From Tribonema minus (taxonomy: Eukaryota > Sar > Xanthophyceae > Tribonematales > Tribonemataceae), in NCBI GenBank assembly GCA_017506865.1, contig JAFCMP010000522.1, positions 558,001 through 622,000 on the forward strand: DNA of 64,000 nt. The letters run 5' to 3'. The notes under the pieces are model-generated. The model was not told the origin of the DNA. It did no database searches and saw only the letters and a list, made by a program, of their open reading frames with translations. A program made the translations under genes and the position numbers. Positions 56,595 to 64,000 of this stretch are shown piece after piece; position 1 is the stretch's first letter, and every line of letters begins with the position of its first letter.

Positions 56595-59500
56595 TCAAGG
56601 AGACTTGGCGCCATTGACTGTTGCCGTAGCCGTTGCGTTGCTGTCACCAAGCGCATCTGCGGCCTCCGCAGTCTTTGTGATGAAGCGCAGCTCGCCAGTC
56701 TCAGCATCAAACTGCACTGATGTTTCTTGGCGTATTGGCAGGCCACCAATGAGCGCTTCTTCCTGCCCACCCTCGCCATCGACTTCGTCATCAACGCTGT
56801 CACGGCCCTGACTTTTCGGTAAGTACTGAGCTTCCAGTTGTTCGAGGCGGCCTTCAAAGAGCTCCGCGAGGGTCAGGGGAGGCTGCGAGAATGACAGCAA
56901 AGGACAGTGAGAGTGAGCAGCACCCCGGCTCTCCTGAAGATGGATCACAGTCAGCTGCGCTACGCTGAGAGTTGCCGTCGTTGTGGTCATTGCATGAATT
57001 GAACACGTTGCTGCGCCGGCACAGCACGGATGGCTTGCGTGTCTTGACGTGAGTGATGATGTCTAGGGGATCCCAGAACATCAATGATACAAACGCCAGA
57101 AATCGGTGTTGCAGATGTGCAGGGTGGTCTACAATGCAACACCTACAGTATGTATGAGATAACGCAAACACAATCTGGTGCAGGCAAGGATGCCCATGCT
57201 GTCGTGTGGACAGTACATAAATGTTATCCTCGATGCATGGGCTTGTGAATCAAGTTGTGATGATCATGATTGAAATAGAAGAAGCGACTGCGAAGTCTTA
57301 GGCACTCTCAAGTTCTTGAAATATCCAGGGGTTATCACGACTCCACAATATCTGTACGACTCCGACTCCGCTCCGCGGAGCTGTGACTCGTGAGCCTACG
57401 ACTCCGACTCCGCTCCGGGGAGCTGGCACCAGTCGTTGTACGACTCCGACTCCGACTATGAGCCGGCCCAAACGACTCCGACTCCGGAGCGGAGTCGGGC
57501 GACGACTCCGGTCCGACTCCGACCCTGCCTTGCTGCAGCCAGCACCACCTCAAACTGTGTATTCCTGTCTCTGAGCCACTTGCAGCCACAACCCAGCGCT
57601 ACGTTGTACCACATGGCACCAAATAAGCGTGTTTGAGTGTGCTCAGCCAGGAGTCGGGGCCTTTCGCTCCGGGGCGACTGTTCGACTCCGCTCCGACTCC
57701 GGCAGCAACTTGCTCGGCGAACGACTCCGACTCCGACTCCGCGGAGCAATGAGATATGCCGAACGACTCCGACTCCGCTCCGGTCAGAGCGGAGTCGGAG
57801 TGGAGTCGTCGGCCGACTCCGGGGGTGGAGTCGTGATAACCCCTGTAAATACCAGACTATGGTGGTGGCCATACAAACGGCATGCACAAGGCCGGCACGC
57901 AAAGTACCATATGATAAGACGAGACTCCGCACCTTTCTGTGACGCGCTCTGTCTTTGTTGATCATCTGCAGCTTGATTCGTTGAGCTTGACTGAAGAGGT
58001 CCACGTCGAGTTCCTTGTCTTTTTGCATCCGGACTGCAAACAACAGCGGCACACATGAAGAGCAACGAGAGAGCATGAGCTGGTCGTCTTGACATTGACA
58101 ATGGATGCTTTTGAGTAAGGCAGACACCAGACAATAGCACATCCACTTTGGCCAGCAAGAGAGAGAGCGAGAGGTGTGGGCCAGATTACATGTGACATGA
58201 CATAGCCTCATGCAGCCTCAGCTGATGCCATATGGCCAGGCACTTGCAAATGGGTGAAGTCAGGGTGCATGCATCCTGCACTTCAATGCTTATCAGCATC
58301 CGCATTCTGGCTGAGGTGCCTGGTGCCAATGCAGCACACTACATCAGCGTCACCGCACAGCAGTTCACTGTGGATACACAGGTTGACATGGACTGCGACC
58401 AGCTGACAACAACTCTACAGCCGCCAACTCAATGGTCTTGTCAGCAGCAGAGGCTGGCTTCTGTCTCAAAAATGATGTCACCTTTCAGATCCTTGTCTTC
58501 ATCATCCGCGCCACCGAGTGTCACTGCGCCTGGACCCATACCCAGCAATGTCCATTCAGGTCCAGGGATGTCGTCTGGTTGCCATCTTCGCCCATATGCA
58601 GCGATGGTAATATCTGTCATTTGCTGTGGATGAAAAATCAAGCATGAGCAAAGACAAGATTTCATGAACATGGGTAATACCTTCACATGATGCTGGAATA
58701 CACCCCGACCACACGCGACTACATGAAACATCATTACAAGAATATCAGCATGTGATGCAGCTGCCAAACCTCAAGCTTTGAAGTTTGGGTGATGGGAGAT
58801 GGCCACGCACAGATTAACTGCCTATACTGTCACTCAGAGCAACAGACACGTGCAGGACATCACATAGGTCAATCTTCGCCAAATTGATGCTATCAACCAT
58901 ATTGAAACTAGGAAGCAGAACGAACGATACGCACACGCATGAATGTCACGGCTTGAAAATGCAGCATCATCAGGCCCACCTGCCTCCACTGCTCCGACAT
59001 GTAAGGATCCCAGCCATCGCGTTTCATCGCCCGTGCCTTTCGAAATACGAGATCAGCAAAGTCCGCATTGCCCTCCAGCGAGCACCAGAACCGCATCATC
59101 AGCTCCGTCATTTGCAATGCGTCTTCCGTGCCGGCTGCATGTTTACAAGGTTAGAGAGCAAAAAAGTGAGGGCACTGCATTATTTTTCATATTTTCACTT
59201 TTGATCAGTACCTCAGCTGCATCTCATACGTTATAAGGGGCAGCAGGACCGCAGGCATCGTGCTGCACGCCACCATGCAGTGGGAACGTACCGTTGAGCG
59301 GTGTGACGCGAGTGTTGGCCATGCGCACAACCTGCTGCACCGCATCCACGTCAGTCTTGTCTTTCCAGCGTGCCCGCATGCTCCGAGAGATGAGGTCCGG
59401 CTCCGCGATTGCTTCACCTGAGTCGCCTTCATCGACGTCTGTGAGGTCGTTGATGTCCAGTATGAGCTGTTTCACGCGTAACTGCGGTGGGGCGTACTCG

Positions 59501-60933
59501 CTGCAGCAGATGCAAGGAGCGCATGGACGGGTCAGGATGTTAGGGCGTGCATTCCGTGAGTAGCACACAATGCATATGCAGAATTTAAGAATATGGACAT
59601 GAGGTGCGGTATGTACCTGTGCAGCAGGCGGTGTGGAAAGAAGGCCACAAGGAAGTAGCTGAACCACACAGTGACGGCCAAGGCTGCCAGCGTTGCGCTG
59701 CGCGTGCTTCCTTTGAGTACACCATACAACCGGGAATTCGCGCCCAATAGCTCATGATGTCCTTGGACCCAGCAAGCCGCCCGTGAGAGAGCTGATATGA
59801 CCGCAACAGCTGTTGCCAGCGACCGCCACTTGTAGGCTACTTGATGCACCCAGCCCTTCCCTGCCTTGACTTGCTGGCCCATGTCGGACCAAACCCATAG
59901 CGAGGCTGCACCTGAGACCTTGAGCATTGGTGGCAGGAGAAGGATGTCAGTCCCGTTGGCAAGATGAGTGTGTATGCCGCAAAGGGGTGGACGTAGAAGC
60001 CTTCATTACTACCCTGCCGCTGACTGAGCAGCACATTGGTGCACGGGAAACGCTTTCCTCATCAATAGTGGGGTCTACCTGAAAACAAGACAATTTAACA
60101 CCTCAGGCAGTGATTGCACATGACATGATGACATTAAAAGTGGCATTGTCACCTACCCGCCACAATATCTGCATAGCAAGACTCCAGTGGCGTGAGCCCG
60201 TTGCCCACAGCAACACCGCTGGTACCTGCAGCACCACAATAGAAGGCAGCACAGAGCATCATTTCAGCTGCGTCACCCACCTGCTCAGCACAGCAAGAAC
60301 AAACAGGCACGTGCACTGGACGCAGGAGAGTTCTGGTTGTGACACGCAAGCAGTGCAGGCTGGCAAGGCACACAGCGTGGCATGTATGTCCCAGCGTGGC
60401 TCTGAACAGTGGCTCACCCATCCAGCTGCAGCAATGAGGTAGGTCATCGCGCACCGCCGTACACCAGTGGTATCGTGATAGGACGCTTCTGCTCTGGTCC
60501 ACATCAGGAGTGCTACAGGAGCGATCAGCAGCAGGGACACCGATGCCACGTTGTCAGCTCGTCCCAGCACTCTCGCAACGTCCCAGTGCGATCCCAAAGT
60601 GCGCAGCAGACGTGCAGGATGCCGGCGCACGCCAAGTAGCGACATGTTACATCCGATGCTGGCCGACTTATCAGCTGTAGACCGAAATACGGGGCAGGCG
60701 TTCTGCCAGCAGCCATACAGTTTGTTGAACTTGTACACAGGGATGTTCGGGCCTATTGATCCTCTATATGCCAGGGGCGTAGCAGGTCCGCAACATGAAT
60801 GCACGCCCATACAGACAAAGCGCGCGCCAGAAACCATGATGCACGCGCTGCAGCGGTCTTTTTTCTCTTTGGCATCGGCAACAAAGTCACCATTCGAAGT
60901 TTCAACTTCCGCTGTTGAGTTGCCATCGTTCAT
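56595..60933 (-). CDS. Multi-pass membrane protein of unknown function, nine exons
   Basis: Nine exons joined in phase give 632 residues: 60933-60418, 60280-60157, 60074-60013, 59918-59617, 59500-59292, 59134-58980, 58623-58482, 58033-57933, 56882-56595. The first intron donors and acceptors are clear; those around exon 3 are less certain. The N-terminal 90 residues are Cys-rich (RCSACIMVSG, GVHSCCGP, KLYGCWQNAC). Hydrophobic spans occur near residues 130-146 (VASVSLLLIAPVALLMW), 161-195, and in exon 4 (LATAVAVISALSRAACW and LAALAVTVWFSYFLVAFF). The C-terminal half is soluble and charged, with LEQLEAQYLPKSQGR near the end and a Ser/Ala/Thr tail NATATATVNGAKSP. I recognise no family. Its start lies 26 bp from that of the divergent RRM gene. 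Confidence 0.75.
57326..57845. mobile_element. hAT-like nonautonomous element with GACTCC repeats
   Basis: Perfect 20-bp terminal inverted repeats: CAGGGGTTATCACGACTCCA at 57326-57345 and its complement at 57826-57845. The CAGGG start is typical of hAT elements. Flanking octamers GAAATATC and TAAATACC agree at six of eight positions, fitting an aged 8-bp target duplication. The interior is dominated by GACTCCGACTCCGCTCCGG and its complement, which can fold extensively. No transposase is present. It sits in the last intron of the membrane protein gene. Confidence 0.82.
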
Positions 60934-60959
60934 TGAAAGGCGAGGAGGACGTGGACACT

Positions 60960-61773
60960 ATGGTCGCATATGTGAGGCAGCGTTCAGCTGCGGCTCTGCT
61001 TCTGCTTGCCGCCTGTGCTATCAGCGTGCAAATTGCAGCGGGCTTACGACCTGTGGGTGTATTGCCGGTGCCGGTGAGGCAGTGCAACAGCTGCCGACAG
61101 CTCGCGATGAGGGCACAAAGCAGGGCTGGCAAGCACGGCCCAGCTTTGAAAAATGTTGGCAGAGCGCAGCGAACGCTCAAGCGCGTAGAGCAGCTACCAG
61201 ATGCCAACAAGTAAGTTTCATGTTTCGCTTGTCTATGTTGCAGAAAATGGTGATCATAGGCCTGCTGCAAGCGCAACGCTCGTCTACCGCCAGCATTTCC
61301 ACATTCGCCACCCACATCATCAACCATCGCCCAATTCGAGATCATTCACCCCACTTTTGCCACTGGAGGGGAGGAGAGCTTCCTGGGCTTCCTCACGAAG
61401 CAAGGTGAAGTTGGGCAAGTTGAAGCCAACCACTTGTGTCCGCCTTGCTCTGCTCTGCTGCAGGGTCATGGTGAGCAATCTGGACTTCAAGATTGGAGAG
61501 ATAGAGCTGCGGGAGGCGTGCGAACAATTTGGGGACGTGGTGGAGGTGAAAATCATCAAGAACAGGTGGACGGGACGCAGCAGGGGTTTTGGTTTTGTGG
61601 TGTTCGCTCTGCCACTACAGGCAACTGTCGCCATAGAAGATATGACAGGCATGGAATTCAATGGCCGCGCTATATGCGTCAAAGACGCATTCAAGGCAGG
61701 CAGTCGAGCGGCTGAGCTAGCACATGAAGCCGAAGCAGGGACCTCAGACGAAACAGCTGCAGAGGGGAAATGA
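60960..61773 (+). CDS. Small RRM RNA-binding protein with plastid-type targeting
   Basis: Two exons (60960-61210, 61464-61773; intron GTAAGT...CTGCAG, 253 bp) give 186 residues. The RRM covers about residues 84-160: RNP2 VMVSNL (85-90) and RNP1 RGFGFVVF (124-131), with the usual aromatic residues. This resembles chloroplast ribonucleoproteins and glycine-rich RNA-binding proteins that bind transcripts. Residues 9-28 (SAAALLLLAACAISVQIAAG) look like a signal peptide, followed by about 50 basic residues poor in acids, the layout of a bipartite presequence for a secondary plastid. The C-terminal tail is acidic (AEAGTSDETAAEGK). The start is the ATG at 60960; in the same frame an upstream codon at 60915 is not ATG. 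Divergent from the membrane protein gene. Confidence 0.88.
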
Positions 61774-63086
61774 GGCATGTGCGGTTGCGCATACCCCATA
61801 GTTCTCATCAGTTCAGCAATGAATAGCAGATCACTTATTGCTCATTTTACACTGTTTGGTTTTCAACTTGTCACTGTTGCCACTGTGTACAGCAGAGACC
61901 TTAGGCGAGTGAAGTCTCAGCAGGTGTGCAAATGCATTCCTGACTGCAGATCCAATTGCCTGCACTGCCGCACCGTGTGTCTACTTGATGTTTGCGGCGT
62001 AGGCACACCTATATGCACAGGTGGACCTGCATCGGCGGAGGCACTGCCGTTGTGTTTAGGTATAACCATGAGCCTGTTGCGTCAATCATCACTAAAGCAA
62101 GGCTCGCATGTACAGGTAACATTCCCTGAACAACTTGAATACTCTGTGGCAGCATACAGTGCCAGCCAAGGAAATTGGTGCCGATCATGTGGTAGTGCGC
62201 AACAAAAACATGCCAGCTGAATCGATGATTCGCCAAAGCCTTGAACTGAAGGCTTCGACCTGCAGCCCACATGGTCGCTAGCAGCAGATTGGCTGCTGTG
62301 TCTCAGCAGCACACATGTCAGGCTGTGTCTACCAGTGTGTGATAGACCACTGTGTGATAGACGCGTCACCCTCTGGTGATGATAACCCACGGTGCTGGCA
62401 CTGCAGTACCTGGGCGAAGCAACCAACGTATACCTCAAATACCGGCAAGCAGGACTTCCGTTGTGCAGCTATTTGTTGGCCGCTTCGTAGGCATCTGGGC
62501 GACCAGCCGAGGCACGTACCTTTACGGTGCGTAGTCTTGTCATCAATTCACTACCAATTACTTTCACCCACTACTTATTGTTGGCTTTCAGGTTCTGCTG
62601 TACCTGATATGGTAAGCGCAGTGTGCGTTTTGCGTAAGCTTGCCAGTGTCGCCACTGTGAATGCTGTGGGTTGTGCAGTGTGCAGTGTCACTGCAGCATC
62701 ATCGGTTCCTTCTCACATCGTCGGCTGAATGATGATGTCTTAACCCATGGCTTTTTGCAGCCAAGTTTGGCGTGGCCGCGTAGGCATGGGGATGCCGCAT
62801 TGACGCTATGCTTAAAACACTGCAACCACAGTCAGAACTCAAATGCTGATTGATGACAGTGCGTGCATGCCCCCATCACAACACGTAGCTTGCCTTGGGA
62901 GTACTCACCAAATCCACTGTCCATGGTATTGGTGCATTCCCATGTGCCATGGCAAACTACTGCGGAGACTACTCGCTGGCCATGAGTGGCGTGTGAAAAT
63001 GCCGCTGTAGCGGACGCGATCCATGTCGCAATTGATGGTGCAGCAGCAACATGAGATCATGATGACATTACAGGTTTGGCTCACAG
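61774..63086. other. Intergenic region between convergent genes
   Basis: The 3' flanks of the RRM gene (+) and the transferase gene (-). Only accidental frames are seen. A diverged duplication of about 20 bp, with GTGTGATAGAC, stands near 62336-62360. Two weakly similar stretches with GCCGCTTCGTAGGCAT-like and GCCGCGTAGGCATGGG-like sequence lie near 62480 and 62775. No RNA gene is recognised. Confidence 0.45.
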
Positions 63087-64000
63087 TTATAGTGTCATTG
63101 ATATGTGTGGTGGCACAATGTCTTTCAACGACACATACTCAATTGCCGCATGCGGCAAACAATAGCCATGCTCCTCGTCATGTCGAGGCAAGGCGCACTG
63201 CACAACAAGGCCCACATCTGCAGGCAGGCAGGCCTGTGAAGGGCCCCTTGCGATGCACACGACATATTGCTTCAGCGTATGCAACCTCACAGCCCAGCCG
63301 CTGTCCAACGCTCCATCTATGTATACGTGCGCATCAGTGGTGTCGTCGCTGCTAGCGTATTTGAATTCTACACGCTGAAGGTCGTACCCCAGGCCATTTC
63401 CCACGGCTTTGATTAACGCCTCTTTCATGGCCCAGTGTGTGAAGAACTGTCGCAACATTTCTTCCTCTGAATGCCCGACGCTTCGTATGGTGTCCCACTC
63501 CGCAGGCGTGAAGCATTTCTGGAAACAAGATAGATACGCATGTGTTCCTCCTTGCCTTAGTAGAACTTCTGGCGTTGCCACCTCCGCCACATCCACGCCA
63601 CACAGCCACACAGGGTCGGACGCAATCACCACCAGGCTGCCATGGTGAGACACGCTGAAGTTCCAATTGCGCAGGGGCAGCCACTCCTTGTGCTGCTCCA
63701 GCAACGCCGCCATCCCCATGAAATAAGGCTTCTTGTACGCTGTTCGTCCTATGTCAACATGGGAGTAGTCAACACCAAATACAGAGCTCGCCAAAGCTCT
63801 CTGCAGCAGGCGGCTGCCGAGAGCCAGCCGGCGGTCGCTCTCTCTGAGGTATCGCTGCACTCTCAAGGCCTCATCTGGCGCGATGCACCCCAGCAGCGAG
63901 CTCCACCGCTCCGAGGAGAGGTCCCATTGGCTCACATCCAGTACCCACAGCCGCACTCCGGTCTCTAGCCTAGTTTGCTGCTGCTGTTGATGCTTCTCGC
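63087..64000 (-). CDS. 4'-phosphopantetheinyl transferase, Sfp/AASDHPPT type (5' end outside)
   Basis: Transfers the phosphopantetheine arm of CoA to a serine of acyl, peptidyl or aminoadipate carrier domains, needed for fatty acid synthesis and often lysine metabolism. The frame is open without introns for 290 residues from GTG 63956 and stays open to the window edge, so the true ATG is beyond 64000. Counting from 63956: NFSVSHHG (99-106), GVDV (120-123, first metal-binding Asp) and WAMKEALIK (175-183, with Glu and Lys of the active site), followed by AVGNGLGYDLQRVEF, a close match to the animal AASDHPPT pattern. PAEWDTIRS at 151-159 also fits. The C-terminal 50 residues are divergent. Which carrier it serves cannot be told here. 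Confidence 0.94.
   Translation of the reverse strand, partial: EKHQQQQQTRLETGVRLWVLDVSQWDLSSERWSSLLGCIAPDEALRVQRYLRESDRRLALGSRLLQRALASSVFGVDYSHVDIGRTAYKKPYFMGMAALLEQHKEWLPLRNWNFSVSHHGSLVVIASDPVWLCGVDVAEVATPEVLLRQGGTHAYLSCFQKCFTPAEWDTIRSVGHSEEEMLRQFFTHWAMKEALIKAVGNGLGYDLQRVEFKYASSDDTTDAHVYIDGALDSGWAVRLHTLKQYVVCIARGPSQACLPADVGLVVQCALPRHDEEHGYCLPHAAIEYVSLKDIVPPHISMTL

Overview
The window is nuclear DNA of a photosynthetic eukaryote, most likely a unicellular alga. The evidence is spliceosomal genes with GT-AG and a few GC-AG introns, a eukaryotic multidomain acetyl-CoA carboxylase in 29 exons, an NRT2-type nitrate transporter, and a small RNA-binding protein whose N-terminus looks like a signal peptide followed by a basic transit peptide. 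That last point hints at a secondary (complex) plastid, as in haptophytes or chlorarachniophytes. The lineage is an inference and I cannot fix the genus.

Bases 1-31,250 are poor in ordinary genes. They hold one exon cut by the left edge, minisatellites, short interspersed repeats, and fossil pieces of virus-like or mobile elements. The best of these is a Polinton-type rve integrase (6817-8082, looks whole). It lies beside two divergent open regions resembling telomere resolvase-type tyrosine recombinases (about 8466-10415 on + and 10831-11971 on -), followed by unassigned minus-strand coding pieces up to 16.1 kb. From 16.4 to 24.3 kb there is a repeat field with a 131-bp unit in opposite orientation on the two sides of a small unknown ORF, plus three copies of a longer composite repeat. 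At 27.1-28.65 kb (-) lie pieces of a zinc-ribbon/endonuclease gene of the kind carried by giant viruses and phages. A short interspersed element has landed in it, leaving a 13-bp target duplication. A hairpin-forming minisatellite follows at 28.66-29.42 kb.

Bases 31,257-64,000 are the host-gene part. NRT2 (+, 3 exons) faces a homomeric acetyl-CoA carboxylase (-, 35737-56109, 29 exons, 2337 residues by my splice model; all exon phases fit). One of its introns carries an 830-bp element with terminal inverted repeats and telomere-like CCCTAA tracts. Upstream lies a nine-exon membrane protein of unknown function (-, 56595-60933) with a 520-bp hAT-like nonautonomous element in its last intron. It is divergent from an RRM protein (+, 60960-61773), and only 26 bp separate the two start codons. 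At the right edge is an Sfp/AASDHPPT-type phosphopantetheinyl transferase (-, 63087 to beyond 64000).

Functionally the host genes fit nitrate uptake, malonyl-CoA supply for fatty acid synthesis, activation of carrier proteins, and plastid RNA metabolism. The last two steps of lipid synthesis lie within 30 kb of each other, but nothing in the sequence shows that they are co-regulated.
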